Shown in pieces: positions 20,662 to 30,330 of a DNA stretch of 64,000 nucleotides (positions within the stretch are counted from its first letter, which is position 1; each line of letters opens with the position of its first letter). The DNA is taken from NCBI RefSeq assembly GCF_034424155.1, contig NZ_CP139992.1, forward strand, positions 1-64,000, read 5' to 3'. Source of the stretch: Hafnia alvei (GTDB taxonomy: Bacteria; Pseudomonadota; Gammaproteobacteria; Enterobacterales; Enterobacteriaceae). The translations under genes and the position numbers were made by a program. The notes beneath the pieces are model-generated. The model saw only the letters and a list, made by a program, of their open reading frames with translations. It searched no databases and was not told the origin of the DNA.

Positions 20662-20713
20662 GTTTTTGACCTCAAACCTATTCGTAAAAAGGGGGGCGGG
20701 GGAGCCCCCAAGA

Positions 20714-20772
20714 ACGGCGTCGACAGCAACGGCACTTTTATAGAGCCGACTGGCTGCGGTGAACGACGCCGT
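20714..20772 (-). promoter_or_regulatory. Long inverted repeat between mtlA and mtlD
   Basis: Perfect 9-bp arms ACGGCGTCG (20714-20722) and CGACGCCGT (20764-20772) enclose about 40 bases that contain further short complementary pieces (GGCAC...GAGCC and CAGC...GCTG). The purine/pyrimidine tract GGGGGGCGGGGGAGCCCCC lies beside it. It may set different levels of mtlA and mtlD mRNA. Confidence 0.5.
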
Positions 20773-20781
20773 GTAATTGCC

Positions 20782-22764
20782 TTATGCCGCTTGTTCGCCA
20801 GACAGAAGATCTAAGATCTCCTGAACACTGGTGGTTTGCGCCAGACGTTCGATTACGCCTTCGTCATCCAGTGCGTTGGTTAAGCGGGCAATGACCTGAA
20901 TGTGCTCGTTATTACGCGCAGCGATGCCGATAACCAGTCGAGCGACATCGTCTGGTTCATCACCGAATCGAACGCCGTGAGGGTATTGGCAAATGACGAT
21001 CCCGGTGCGTAATACGCGGTCTTTGGCTTCTACGGTGCCGTGCGGAACGGCGATAGATTCTCCTAAATAAGTTGAGGTAAGTGCTTCGCGGGCGAGCATG
21101 GCGTCGATGTAATCCGGTTCGACATAGCCGCCAGATACCAGCATTTCACCGGCAAAGCGAATGGCTTGCTCTTTGGTGTCGGCGGTTAAGTTCAGGAAGA
21201 TGTTGGCTGCGCTGAGCTTAAATAGGTTCTCTTCGCGATCGGTTGATTCAAATGAGTCATCGTTAGCGGCGATGATAGTTTGGTTGATCAAGCGGTTGTC
21301 GTTTGCCGCCTGCGGCAGTTTGGCCGCTAGTAAACGGGTTGTAAGATCGGTATACAGCCCGCTATCAAGGAAATTGCTTAATGAAATATGCATCGCCTGT
21401 GGTGCGTGGCGCATCGCGCGTTCGGTTAAATCCTGATGAGTGATCACCAGATCAACGTCTTCAGGCAGGCTGTTAATCGCGCAGTTCACTACGGAAATAT
21501 GGCTCAGCCCTGCGTCTTTTACCTTTTTACGTAGAACTCCCGCGCCCATCGCGCTTGAGCCCATTCCTGCGTCGCAGGCCACGATAATTTTGCGCACGTG
21601 ATGTAAATCTTTAGACAAATCAAGCGTGGCACGCATGGCTGGCTGAGGTTCGACTCCAGTCACTTTTCCACCGGATTTAGACTGTTGTTTCATGCCTTGC
21701 ATGCGACGAGTGGCTTCCGCTAAGCCGTTACTTTCTTCATCACCGACGCGAGCGCGTTTAAGTAGCATGGCAGAGGTTAAGAACGAAACCAGCGTTGAAG
21801 CCATAATCGACAGCACGACGCCGATAAGAGATGCTTTTGGTGTCATTAGCAACACTGCAAAAATAGAACCCGGAGACGCAGGGGAAACTAAGCCCGCGTT
21901 AAAGAGGGTCAGCGTGAATACGCCGGTCATGCCACCCAGAATCACGGCCAGAATCAGACGTGGATTCATTAACACATATGGGAAATAGATTTCGTGGATA
22001 CCACCGAAGAAATGGATGATTGCGGCACCGCCAGCGGACTGTTTTGCACTGCCTTTGCCGAAGAACATGTAAGCCAGCAGAACACCTAGTCCTGGACCTG
22101 GGTTTGCTTCAATCAGGAAGAAAATGGATTTGCCGGTTTCTGTTGCCTGCTGAATACCTAACGGTGAGAAGATCCCGTGGTTGATGGCGTTATTCAGGAA
22201 CAAAATCTTGGCGGGTTCGACGAAGATAGACGTTAATGGCAGCAGGTTGTTCTGCACCATAATATTCACGCCAGCCGCTAATATTTTTGAAAGCGACTCT
22301 ACCAACGGCCCAATCGCCATGAATGCCAGCATCGCCAGCAGCATACCGATAATGCCCGCGGAGAAGTTGTTCACCAACATTTCAAAGCCGCTTTTGATTT
22401 TGCCGTCAACCCAGCGATCAAAGTGTTTGATTGCCCAGCCGCCTAATGGGCCTGCAATCATTGCGCCCATGAACATGGGCATATCTGCGCCAACAATCAC
22501 GCCCATGGTGGTAATTGCACCCACCACGCCACCGCGCTCACCGCCGATTAAACGGCCACCGGTATAACCAATCAATAATGGCAGCAGATAGCTGATCATT
22601 GGGCCAACCAGCTTGGCTAATGTTTCATTTGGCAGCCAGCCGGTAGGAATAAATAAAGCGGTAATCAAACCCCATGCGATGAATGCGCCGATATTGGGCA
22701 TCACCATATTGCTGAGGAAGCGGCCAAAATTCTGTACCTTGACCTTGATATCTGGTGATAACAT
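20782..22764 (-). CDS. mtlA: Mannitol PTS permease, EIICBA
   Basis: MtlA imports mannitol through the inner membrane and phosphorylates it to mannitol 1-phosphate using the PTS phosphate chain. The 660-residue fusion has the EIIC membrane domain (about 1-345, with GGIHEIYFPYVLMNPRL), EIIB with phospho-Cys397 in ACDAGMGSSAMG, and EIIA with phospho-His575 in VPHGTVEAKD. It is about 23 residues longer than E. coli MtlA (637), mostly in linkers. Upstream are four CRP-like sites, as expected for a catabolite-controlled operon. A GAGGGGTG ribosome site precedes the ATG. Confidence 0.98.
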   Translation of the reverse strand: MLSPDIKVKVQNFGRFLSNMVMPNIGAFIAWGLITALFIPTGWLPNETLAKLVGPMISYLLPLLIGYTGGRLIGGERGGVVGAITTMGVIVGADMPMFMGAMIAGPLGGWAIKHFDRWVDGKIKSGFEMLVNNFSAGIIGMLLAMLAFMAIGPLVESLSKILAAGVNIMVQNNLLPLTSIFVEPAKILFLNNAINHGIFSPLGIQQATETGKSIFFLIEANPGPGLGVLLAYMFFGKGSAKQSAGGAAIIHFFGGIHEIYFPYVLMNPRLILAVILGGMTGVFTLTLFNAGLVSPASPGSIFAVLLMTPKASLIGVVLSIMASTLVSFLTSAMLLKRARVGDEESNGLAEATRRMQGMKQQSKSGGKVTGVEPQPAMRATLDLSKDLHHVRKIIVACDAGMGSSAMGAGVLRKKVKDAGLSHISVVNCAINSLPEDVDLVITHQDLTERAMRHAPQAMHISLSNFLDSGLYTDLTTRLLAAKLPQAANDNRLINQTIIAANDDSFESTDREENLFKLSAANIFLNLTADTKEQAIRFAGEMLVSGGYVEPDYIDAMLAREALTSTYLGESIAVPHGTVEAKDRVLRTGIVICQYPHGVRFGDEPDDVARLVIGIAARNNEHIQVIARLTNALDDEGVIERLAQTTSVQEILDLLSGEQAA

Positions 22765-22900
22765 AAAACACCCCTCGTGGTGCGCTAAGATGTTGCGCGT
22801 CGTAATAGTTGTGGTGGTTTCGCCAAAAACCGTCCTGTCGTTCTGTATGCAAAATCGACTCTATCACGCCGTTTTCATCTCGCGTACCCCGTGGGGGATT

Positions 22901-23077
22901 TGTGATCTTGATCTCGTAACTCCCCCCTCTATTGGGGTGTTTATGGTGATATTGATCACATAAGTAGGCTGAAAGTCTGCTACAAAGTTAAAATATCGCC
23001 CGTTCTGGGTGGTTTTGTGTGACGTAAATCACTTAAGTTGTTAGTGGTTTTGTTTTTAAATTGTGATTCTTTTCACA
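22901..23077 (-). promoter_or_regulatory. Array of four CRP-like sites upstream of mtlA
   Basis: Four TGTGA-N6-TCACA-type palindromes: TGTGATCTTGATCTCG (22901-22916), GGTGATATTGATCACA (22945-22960), TGTGACGTAAATCACT (23018-23033) and TGTGATTCTTTTCACA (23062-23077; perfect half-sites). The centre-to-centre distances are 44, 73 and 44 bp, close to whole helical turns. E. coli mtlA also has several CRP sites. The 500-base gap between mtlA and dinD holds no credible gene. Confidence 0.82.
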
Positions 23078-23165
23078 AGTTATTTTGCATCCCATCAGCA
23101 CGACATCGACACACCTCAGGTTTTCACCCAACGCGTTATAAAATTACATGTAGTGTTTTTTGGGT

Positions 23166-23190
23166 ATAAAAAAACCACACAATCTGGTTA
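23166..23190 (-). terminator. Weak terminator downstream of dinD
   Basis: On the minus strand AACCA-gattgtg-TGGTT is followed by a run of T. The 5-bp stem is short; the site lies about 75 bp past the dinD stop. Confidence 0.5.
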
Positions 23191-23264
23191 AGTAGCCAGC
23201 ATTACGCAATCTAGTGGCTTACGAAGCTAGGTGCATGCAAGTTTGCAGCGCTAGCTTTGCTAAG

Positions 23265-24089
23265 CTATTTTTTACTCAGTTTTTTAGTGGTGGATTCTAT
23301 GTGCTGGATGCTGTGCTTAGGAACAGGAAGGTTTTCTGGCATGGTGCCGCCTAGCTCTTCAATGGTTTTCCGAACCTTTTGGCCCACATTAAAATGTGTC
23401 TGATTGGCTTGTTGCCTTGATTTTATCTGGTCACGACGTAGCTTTTCTTCTGTTTGTGTTGCTCTAAACAGGTTGGCTGCTAATTCAGTAGAACCCATGA
23501 AATCGAGAATTTTTTGACTCTTTTTGAGCTCTTTACGCTGGTGAATGGCATTTTGGTCTAGCCCGCCGTAGAGGCCTTTATATCCATGGTTCTGGAAAAT
23601 GGCAAAATCCATCGTGGTTGCAACACCGGCTTGTTGAGCGGCTTCAACGAGTTGTTTGTTATGTTCTTTTAATTCATTACGCAGAAACAAACGTTTTTCA
23701 TCTTCTCGTAAACGCTTAAAAGTTTCGTCATCAGCTAATTCTTGGCGTCGAGTTTGAAGTGCGAAGTATGTTTGACCTGCCGCTATGACGGGTTTGTTAG
23801 GATCGCCGTTTTGAACCACGAGGTAGCAGGCATAACGGGAGAGGGCGATATCTTTTAACTTTCGTTGAGCTCCAGAGCCAATTTTGACCATATCGAGGAC
23901 ATCCTCGAAATGGTCACCAGCGTTGTGCCCACTGTTTAAACATGCATCTTTTGCCCGCTCTAATACAGGAATAAAATGCCGGTATTCTGAGTAATCCAGC
24001 AGCTTTGCCAGTGCTCTTGCAGACCAATATTCAGACCCAGATTCATCTACCTGTTTAATTTCTTCGAAGGGCTGGTGGTGCTTATTCAT
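23265..24089 (-). CDS. dinD: DNA damage-inducible protein D (DinD)
   Basis: DinD is an SOS-induced protein that in E. coli has been reported to disassemble RecA filaments. The 274-residue product has the BRO-N-like N-terminal region (SEYWSARALAKLLDYSEYRHF, then MVKIGSGAQRKLKDIALSRYAC) and a helical C-terminal half with FQNHGYKGLYGG. E. coli DinD is of similar length. I see no CTG-N10-CAG LexA box in the 210 bp upstream, which is unexpected. In E. coli the gene lies between yicG and yicC; here it sits between mtlA and yiaF. Confidence 0.92.
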   Translation of the reverse strand: MNKHHQPFEEIKQVDESGSEYWSARALAKLLDYSEYRHFIPVLERAKDACLNSGHNAGDHFEDVLDMVKIGSGAQRKLKDIALSRYACYLVVQNGDPNKPVIAAGQTYFALQTRRQELADDETFKRLREDEKRLFLRNELKEHNKQLVEAAQQAGVATTMDFAIFQNHGYKGLYGGLDQNAIHQRKELKKSQKILDFMGSTELAANLFRATQTEEKLRRDQIKSRQQANQTHFNVGQKVRKTIEELGGTMPENLPVPKHSIQHIESTTKKLSKK

Positions 24090-24215
24090 GGTTCACTCCA
24101 TGTTATTGCATGATGTTTGGAGATGATATCGATTGGTGGTGATGTTGCTGGAAGCAATATCTCATATCCAGATTTTTACTGGATGGGCAACGAAGGAGTA
24201 GCGTTGCCTCCGTAA

Positions 24216-24256
24216 AAGAAAAACACCCTGTGAGCACTAAGGCTGACAGGGTGTTT
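24216..24256 (-). terminator. Terminator after yiaF
   Basis: AAACACCCTGT / ACAGGGTGTTT arms (11 bp) with a 14-base loop. On the minus strand the 3' arm runs into TTTTTCTTTT. Confidence 0.85.
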
Positions 24257-24301
24257 CGGCTATTTAATCAGGCTACGAGATGTAAATGTGTTGCCTAAAT
24301 A

Positions 24302-25021
24302 TTAATTCTGGAAAATAGCCGCGCTGCGGTTTTTCGCATTTAATAATTCTTGATGCTTGGCAGCAATTGAGGTCATTAACTGATTGTATTGATCGACCTG
24401 CTGCTGGGTTTGTAGCTGGATGCTTTGGTTATCAAAGCGCGCCTGAGTCCCAATGCTTTGCAGGAAATCACCGACCTGAATCAAATCCTGTGACAGGCTA
24501 GCCGCCATAGGAATGATTGGCATCACGGCATTCGCCGGATCGGTGACGACTTTCGCAAAGGCCTGGTCATAAACTGCTTTCACATCATCAGGCTGTTTAA
24601 GTGCGGCACGCGCAGTGTCTGCGGTCGATTTGGCACTTTGAATCTGTTGGCCGAGCAGGTTCAGTGCACCAGCTTCCTGACGTAGATCGTCGCGTTTGAG
24701 CAGATAGTCCTGAGGAACACGGATCTGATCGATAGTGGTAAACAGCGGATTTAAGCTGCTATCCATAGAACGACTGAAATTCTGTGAAAACGTCACTAAA
24801 ATCGCGTAATCGCTCACATAGTTGCCGAGTTTCTGCTTTTGGTCTTCGCTCAGGGTTGGTACGGTGATGCTGCCACGCATGACGGTATTTTGCAGATAGT
24901 CGATGAAAGCTTTACGTTGTTCTTTATCGTTGTCGCCACAGCCAGCTAGTTGAAACGCCATAATGACGGCGAAAATTGGCATCAACCAACGCTGTGCCTG
25001 TTTAGTTACTGCAAATGACAT
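24302..25021 (-). CDS. yiaF: YiaF, DUF3053 lipoprotein
   Basis: A 239-residue envelope lipoprotein of unknown function (DUF3053 family). The signal sequence runs to the lipobox LAGC at about residues 25-28, followed by GDNDKEQRKAF. The mature part is predicted helical, with FIDYLQNTVMRG and NPLFTTIDQIRVPQDY strings. An Asp at +3 rather than +2 after the Cys (C-G-D) suggests outer-membrane sorting. It is a single gene flanked by terminators. Confidence 0.88.
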   Translation of the reverse strand: MSFAVTKQAQRWLMPIFAVIMAFQLAGCGDNDKEQRKAFIDYLQNTVMRGSITVPTLSEDQKQKLGNYVSDYAILVTFSQNFSRSMDSSLNPLFTTIDQIRVPQDYLLKRDDLRQEAGALNLLGQQIQSAKSTADTARAALKQPDDVKAVYDQAFAKVVTDPANAVMPIIPMAASLSQDLIQVGDFLQSIGTQARFDNQSIQLQTQQQVDQYNQLMTSIAAKHQELLNAKNRSAAIFQN

Positions 25022-25126
25022 GTAATTACTCCTGTAACCACGCGAAAAAAATCGGTCGATATCATTCTGTTGAAATTCTACTCATCAAGTTAGTTTAACC
25101 TGATAATTTGGGGATAACAGCCAGAA

Positions 25127-25160
25127 AGTAAAAAACCCGCCGTAAGGCGGGCTTTATTTT
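25127..25160 (-). terminator. Terminator after glyS
   Basis: CCCGCC-gtaa-GGCGGG with an A run on one side and TTTATTTT on the other. It ends the glyQS operon on the minus strand. Confidence 0.88.
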
Positions 25161-25170
25161 ACTCTCGGGG

Positions 25171-27240
25171 TTACTGCAGAACAGAAATATCCGCAACCTG
25201 TAGGAACAAATCGCGTAGCTTGCTCAGCAGAGTCAGGCGGTTGATGCGCACTTGCTCATCGTCAGCCATAACCATCACTTGTTCGAAGAAGTTATCTACC
25301 GGTTCACGCAGTGCAGCCAGTTCTGATAAAGCTTCTTGGTAGCGACCTTCAGCAAACAGCGGTTCCAACTTATCGCGCAGAACAACCAGATGGGTTGCCA
25401 GTTTGATTTCTGCTGCTTCTTTCAATACAGAAGCATGAACGTGATCGCCCAGTACTTCGGTTGATTTAGCCAGAATATTGGAAACACGCTTGTTGGCAGC
25501 AGCCAGCGCAGCGGCTTCAGGCAGCGTACGGAAGTGTGAAACTGCCTTCACGCGTGCATCAAAGTCTGCTGGTTTGGTTGGACGACGAGCCAGTACAGCC
25601 TGAATAGTGTCAACGCTGTGGCCTTCTTCCTGATACCAAGCGCGGAAACGGCCCAGCATGAATTCCACCACGTCATCAACGACGTTCGCGTTAGTCAGCT
25701 TCTGTCCGTATAAGCGCGCAGCTTCTTCAGTTAGCGTGACCAAATCCAGCGGCAGCTTTTTCTCAACGATAATACGCAATACACCCAACGCAGCACGGCG
25801 CAGAGCAAATGGGTCTTTATCGCCTTTAGGATGCTGACCGATGCCGAAGATACCGGCGAGGGTATCCATTTTATCGGCAATCGCGACAGAACATGCCACC
25901 AGAGAATCTGGCAGTGCGTCACCGGCGAAGCGTGGTTGGTACTGTTCGTTCAGGGCAACGGCAACTTCTTCGTTTTCGCCGTCGTGACGTGCGTAATGCA
26001 TGCCCATAACGCCCTGTGTATCGGTGAATTCGAAGACCATATTGGTCATCAAGTCGCACTTGGACAGCAGGCCTGCGCGGGTCGCCAGATTGACGTCAGC
26101 GCCGATTTGTTCTGCAACCCAGCCGGACAAGGCTTCAATACGGTTGGTTTTGTCACGAAGCGTTCCCAACTGTTGCTGGAACAGAACGGTTTCTAGACGA
26201 GGCAGGTTATCTTCCAGACGCTGTTTGCGGTCGGTCTTGAAGAAGAATTCCGCATCGGCTAAGCGTGGACGAACCACTTTCTCGTTACCCGAGATAATCT
26301 GCTGTGGGTCTTTAGATTCGATGTTGGTGACGAAAATAAAGTTTGGCAGCAGTTTGCCGGCAGCGTCATACACAGGGAAGTATTTCTGGTCACCTTTCAT
26401 GGTGTAAACCAGCGCTTCAGCAGGTACGGCGAGGAATTTTTCTTCAAACTTGGCGGTCAACACCACTGGCCATTCAACCAGAGAAGTCACTTCTTCCAAC
26501 AGGCTTTCGCTCATATCAGCGATGCCGCCGATTTTCTGCGCAGCCAGCTCGGCGTCACGTTTGATGATGGCTTTACGGGTGGCGTAATCAGCGATGACTT
26601 TGCCACGTTCCATCAAGATCTGCGGATATTGCTCGGCGTTATCGATGGTGAACTGCTGTTCGCCCATGAAACGATGGCCGCGGATCACGCGATCGGACTG
26701 CACGCCAAGAATGGTAGCAGGGATCACTTCGCTACCCAGCAGCAGCGTGACGGTATGAACCGGACGCACGAACTGAGTATCGTTGTCGCCCCAGCGCATC
26801 AGTTTTGGAATTGGCAGCTTGCCGAGTGCATTGGTCACCAGCGTTGGCAGCAGTTGCTGTGCGCTCTGACCTTTTTGGTGCGCGCGGAACAACAGCCATT
26901 CACCTTTGTCGGAAGTCAGACGTTCAGCCTGATCGACGGTGATGCCACAACCACGAGCCCAGCCTTCGGCAGCCTTGGTTGGTTTGCCTTCAGCATCGAA
27001 TGCCTGAGCAATAGCTGGACCACGTTTTTCAATTTCGCGATCGGGCTGAGATTCATGCAACGCTGCGACTTTCAATGCTAAGCGGCGCGGTGCGGCGAAC
27101 CAAGTCACTTCGCCATGGGCGAGGTCTGCGTTATCTAGTTCAGCGGTAAAATTAGCTGCAAAAGATTCTGCCAGAGAGCGTAGCGCTTTCGGTGGCAGCT
27201 CTTCGGTGCCGATTTCCACCAGAAAAGTTTGTTGGGTCAT
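25171..27240 (-). CDS. glyS: Glycine-tRNA ligase beta subunit
   Basis: GlyS is the tRNA-binding subunit of the bacterial alpha2beta2 glycyl-tRNA synthetase. The 689 residues equal the E. coli length. The N-terminal [16 protein letters not shown], the central HD-like region ([19 protein letters not shown], then HYARHDGE) and the [19 protein letters not shown] segment are all typical, with an anticodon-binding domain at the C-terminus. It starts 7 bp after glyQ. Confidence 0.98.
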   Translation of the reverse strand: MTQQTFLVEIGTEELPPKALRSLAESFAANFTAELDNADLAHGEVTWFAAPRRLALKVAALHESQPDREIEKRGPAIAQAFDAEGKPTKAAEGWARGCGITVDQAERLTSDKGEWLLFRAHQKGQSAQQLLPTLVTNALGKLPIPKLMRWGDNDTQFVRPVHTVTLLLGSEVIPATILGVQSDRVIRGHRFMGEQQFTIDNAEQYPQILMERGKVIADYATRKAIIKRDAELAAQKIGGIADMSESLLEEVTSLVEWPVVLTAKFEEKFLAVPAEALVYTMKGDQKYFPVYDAAGKLLPNFIFVTNIESKDPQQIISGNEKVVRPRLADAEFFFKTDRKQRLEDNLPRLETVLFQQQLGTLRDKTNRIEALSGWVAEQIGADVNLATRAGLLSKCDLMTNMVFEFTDTQGVMGMHYARHDGENEEVAVALNEQYQPRFAGDALPDSLVACSVAIADKMDTLAGIFGIGQHPKGDKDPFALRRAALGVLRIIVEKKLPLDLVTLTEEAARLYGQKLTNANVVDDVVEFMLGRFRAWYQEEGHSVDTIQAVLARRPTKPADFDARVKAVSHFRTLPEAAALAAANKRVSNILAKSTEVLGDHVHASVLKEAAEIKLATHLVVLRDKLEPLFAEGRYQEALSELAALREPVDNFFEQVMVMADDEQVRINRLTLLSKLRDLFLQVADISVLQ

Positions 27241-27247
27241 GGCTGCC

Positions 27248-28180
27248 TCAAATATTCTCTAATTTAGAATCGTCGCTTTTTTTACACATTGGGAAGCCCA
27301 GCGCCTCACGGGAGGCATAGTAGGCTTCAGCGACCGCTTTGGTCAGGGTACGAATACGCAGAATGTAGCGTTGGCGTTCGGTGACCGAGATCGCCTTGCG
27401 CGCGTCCAGCAAGTTAAAGCTGTGCGCGGCTTTCAGAATGCGTTCATACGCTGGCAGAGGCAGAGGTTTTTCCAACTCCAACAATATTTTGGCTTCTTTC
27501 TCATACTGCTCGAAGCAGGAGAACAGGAAATCGACGTCTGCGTATTCAAAGTTATACGTGGACTGTTCCACTTCGTTTTGATGGAACACGTCGCCGTAGG
27601 TTGTTTTACCCAGCGGGCCGTCGCTCCAGACCAGATCGTAAACGCTGTCTACGCCCTGAATATACATCGCCAAACGTTCCAGACCGTAGGTGATCTCACC
27701 GGTTACCGGCTTACATTCCAAGCCGCCAACCTGCTGGAAGTAAGTGAACTGAGTCACTTCCATGCCGTTAAGCCACACTTCCCAGCCTAAGCCCCATGCG
27801 CCCAGCGTTGGGTTTTCCCAGTTATCTTCGACGAAGCGAATGTCGTTCACCAGCGGATCTAAACCGAGCTCTTTCAATGAGCCCAGATACAGTTCCTGAA
27901 TATTTTCTGGTGATGGCTTGATGACTACCTGAAACTGGTAGTAGTGCTGCAAGCGGTTAGGGTTTTCGCCATAGCGGCCATCGGTTGGACGGCGGGATGG
28001 TTGCACGTAGGCCGTTGCCATCGGCTCTGGGCCGAGTGCACGCAGGCAGGTCATTGGGTGTGAGGTGCCAGCGCCAACTTCCATGTCCAGTGGTTGAACA
28101 ATGGTGCAGCCTTGGCGCGCCCAATAGTCCTGCAGAGTCAGGATCAGCCCCTGAAAGGTCTTGGTATCAAACTTTTGCAT
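27248..28180 (-). CDS. glyQ: Glycine-tRNA ligase alpha subunit
   Basis: GlyQ carries the class II synthetase active site that activates glycine. The 310-residue product contains [33 protein letters not shown] and the class II strand [12 protein letters not shown] start at ATG 28180 to match the E. coli N-terminus MQKFDT; eight more codons are open upstream. The C-terminal tail after GFPMCKK is about seven residues longer than in E. coli (303). It is first in the glyQS operon. Confidence 0.97.
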   Translation of the reverse strand: MQKFDTKTFQGLILTLQDYWARQGCTIVQPLDMEVGAGTSHPMTCLRALGPEPMATAYVQPSRRPTDGRYGENPNRLQHYYQFQVVIKPSPENIQELYLGSLKELGLDPLVNDIRFVEDNWENPTLGAWGLGWEVWLNGMEVTQFTYFQQVGGLECKPVTGEITYGLERLAMYIQGVDSVYDLVWSDGPLGKTTYGDVFHQNEVEQSTYNFEYADVDFLFSCFEQYEKEAKILLELEKPLPLPAYERILKAAHSFNLLDARKAISVTERQRYILRIRTLTKAVAEAYYASREALGFPMCKKSDDSKLENI

Positions 28181-28343
28181 ATTGGATGAGTTCGCGCGAT
28201 ACAAGTGGATTTATATAGAATGTTGCAGTATACCGCCTGAACGTAAGATATACAGCCCGAATCCCGACTCAATGGGGGGGATTTTGCGTGTATTTTGCCA
28301 TAAAACATGGCAAAGGCTGGGAACATTCTCCGTGAAGGTCGAG

Positions 28344-28865
28344 TTAAAAGTTGGCGCTCACGCCAATATTGTACATAAATTGCTCGCTGTTGTTGAGGCG
28401 ATTGGTCTGCGATAGCTCGGCAAATGCGGCTATATAATCGGTTAGCGGGATATTGGCACCCACGGTGACATCAACCCAGTGCGCTTCTTGATTGGGGATC
28501 TCACGGCTAAATAAGTTTTGCGGCGCGCTAAATTCTCCCACCTGTTTATAAGACTCGTTGCTTGATAAACGCTGATAGCTGATTTCAGCATAGGGCGTGA
28601 ACAATTCTAGATTTGAATCTAACCGCCAGCCCAAAGAGCCCACTTGCTGTTGGGTGGTTGGGTTTAACGCCGCAGAGGCCAATGAGTTGCTGCCCACCCA
28701 ATGCGTTGAAAACCCCGGTTCTATGGACGTTGAAGCGCGATCGAGCGGAACGATATCGCTTGAGCTATTGTTATTCACAAAAACATCTTTTAAATCATAC
28801 GACAAAGCAGGTAGTGAGAGCAGGGTGCAGCTCACTAAAAAAACCGATGCCAGAGGTCTAATCAT
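28344..28865 (-). CDS. Orphan autotransporter-like beta-barrel fragment
   Basis: A 173-residue predicted outer-membrane protein. A signal peptide (IRPLASVFLVSCTLLSLPALS) is followed by amphipathic strands resembling the last part of the barrel of EstA/ApeE-type autotransporter esterases: VGSLGWRL, FTPYAEISYQRL, WVDVTVGANIPL, AAFAELSQTN and the terminal YNIGVSANF ending in Phe, the BAM recognition form. No esterase passenger is present. The start ATG 28865 follows TGGAGTGG; a GTG three codons earlier is in frame. It could be a small functional barrel or a domain remnant that acquired a signal. Confidence 0.65.
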   Translation of the reverse strand: MIRPLASVFLVSCTLLSLPALSYDLKDVFVNNNSSSDIVPLDRASTSIEPGFSTHWVGSNSLASAALNPTTQQQVGSLGWRLDSNLELFTPYAEISYQRLSSNESYKQVGEFSAPQNLFSREIPNQEAHWVDVTVGANIPLTDYIAAFAELSQTNRLNNSEQFMYNIGVSANF

Positions 28866-29086
28866 TGATGCCACTCCATTAAAAGGGAGGCGTTATTCGT
28901 TATTATTTTGTGATGCTGCACTCTTAACTATTTGACGAGGTTGCGACTGCGTCAAGGTGGGTTGAAATAAATAGTCAACGCTTCGCGAAACGTTATAGTT
29001 GTCTCTCACGTTGTTGGCATTGTTGCTCGGTAAACAGCACAAAAAACCCGATGATTCACAAAGGGTTTCTCACAAGGAATAGGATT

Positions 29087-29665
29087 ATGAGCCAGACATT
29101 TGAAGATAAAAAAATTCGCTGTGGTTGGGTCTCATCCGATCCCCTGTATATCAGCTATCACGATAATGAATGGGGTCAGCCCGTCTACGACGATGCTCAT
29201 CTATTCGAACTGTTGTGTCTTGAGGGGCAACAGGCGGGACTTTCGTGGATAACCGTGCTGAAGAAGCGTGAAAACTATCGTAATGCTTTCCATCACTTCG
29301 ATCCGCGCAAGGTGGCGGCGATGACGGATGAGGATATTGATGCACTGATGCAGGACGCTGGCCTTATCCGTCATCGCTTGAAATTAGACGCCATCGTAGT
29401 TAACGCCCGTGCCTATATGAAAATGCAGCAGGAGGGTGAGGATTTTTCTCAGTTTTTATGGTCGTTTACCGAAGGCAAGCCACAGCTAAACCGTCCTGAA
29501 ACCCTCGCCAACGTGCCTGCAAAAACCGAGATTTCTGATGTGATGTCCAAGGCGCTGAAGAAGAAAGGCTTTAAGTTTATTGGCTCAACGATCTGTTATG
29601 CCTTTATGCAAGCCAGCGGCATGGTGAACGATCATGTCAAAACCTGCTTTTGTGGGAAGCACTAA
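29087..29665 (+). CDS. tag: DNA-3-methyladenine glycosylase I
   Basis: Tag excises 3-methyladenine from alkylated DNA. The 192-residue product has RCGWVSSDPLYISYHDNEWG, with the zinc-ligand Cys near the N-terminus, CLEGQQAGLSWITVL with the base-pocket Glu and Trp, and the C-terminal TICYAFMQASGMVNDH plus CFCGKH zinc ligands. ATG 29087 is preceded by ATAGGA; the open frame begins 12 codons earlier. Compared with E. coli Tag, the start has a six-residue extension. It is 3 bp before yiaC, an operon pair. Confidence 0.95.
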   Translation: MSQTFEDKKIRCGWVSSDPLYISYHDNEWGQPVYDDAHLFELLCLEGQQAGLSWITVLKKRENYRNAFHHFDPRKVAAMTDEDIDALMQDAGLIRHRLKLDAIVVNARAYMKMQQEGEDFSQFLWSFTEGKPQLNRPETLANVPAKTEISDVMSKALKKKGFKFIGSTICYAFMQASGMVNDHVKTCFCGKH

Positions 29666-29668
29666 GCC

Positions 29669-30121
29669 ATGATCCGCCCTGCTGTGAAACAAGATATGCC
29701 GGCTATTATGGCGTTGTGGCTGGTTAGCACTACCGAGGCGCACCCGTTTATTTCTGCGCAGTATTGGCGTGAAAGCGAAGTCGTGGTGCGTGATACCTAT
29801 TTACCGAATGCGCTGACGTGGGTGGCAGAAGATAAGGGTGAAATCATAGGGTTTATCAGCGTGCTTGAGCAGCAGTTTATTGGCGCTTTATTCGTGGATA
29901 AACGCTATCACGGCAAAGGTGTTGGGCAGTTGCTGATGATGCATGTGAAGATGATTTTTCCACAGCTGATGCTCGAGGTGTATCTGGAGAATCACCGCGC
30001 ACTACGTTTTTATCAGCATGAGGGGTTTCAGACTCAAGATACCCAGTTCAATGAGGACACCCAGCACCAAACGGCCATTATGTTATGGGAGAAAACCCCA
30101 GGCGCTTGGCTTGAAGATTAA
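29669..30121 (+). CDS. yiaC: YiaC, GNAT N-acetyltransferase
   Basis: A 150-residue GNAT-fold acetyltransferase; E. coli YiaC has been reported to acetylate protein lysines. The acetyl-CoA loop is DKRYHGKGVGQLLM (about residues 71-84), and the C-terminal MLEVYLENHRALRFYQHEGF is typical. The start lies 3 bp after the tag stop. Confidence 0.9.
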   Translation: MIRPAVKQDMPAIMALWLVSTTEAHPFISAQYWRESEVVVRDTYLPNALTWVAEDKGEIIGFISVLEQQFIGALFVDKRYHGKGVGQLLMMHVKMIFPQLMLEVYLENHRALRFYQHEGFQTQDTQFNEDTQHQTAIMLWEKTPGAWLED

Positions 30122-30330
30122 ACAAATCCTGCTATTTGGCGCGTATTTGTCTAATTTATTGGAATTTTAGGAATTGTGACCATTATTTTTTAATGGGAAT
30201 TTGCTGAAATGCCACCGCCGTAGATCCCGATTCACGGTTTTGGGCACGATTTTTTTTGGGTCAGTGGATTACTGGCCTGTTACAGCAAATATCTTGAGCG
30301 ATTACGCTCTGTGCAAGATGAGGTTCCGTA

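Noticed and set aside
22613-22963. 116-codon plus-strand ORF across the mtlA start and control region
   Set aside because: It is antisense to the mtlA N-terminus and spans two of the CRP-like sites, with no family resemblance.
24090-24240. Candidate LexA box before dinD (CCAG-ATTTTTA-CTGG)
   Set aside because: The spacing is CCAG-N7-CTGG, not CTG-N10-CAG; the sequence does not fit an SOS box.
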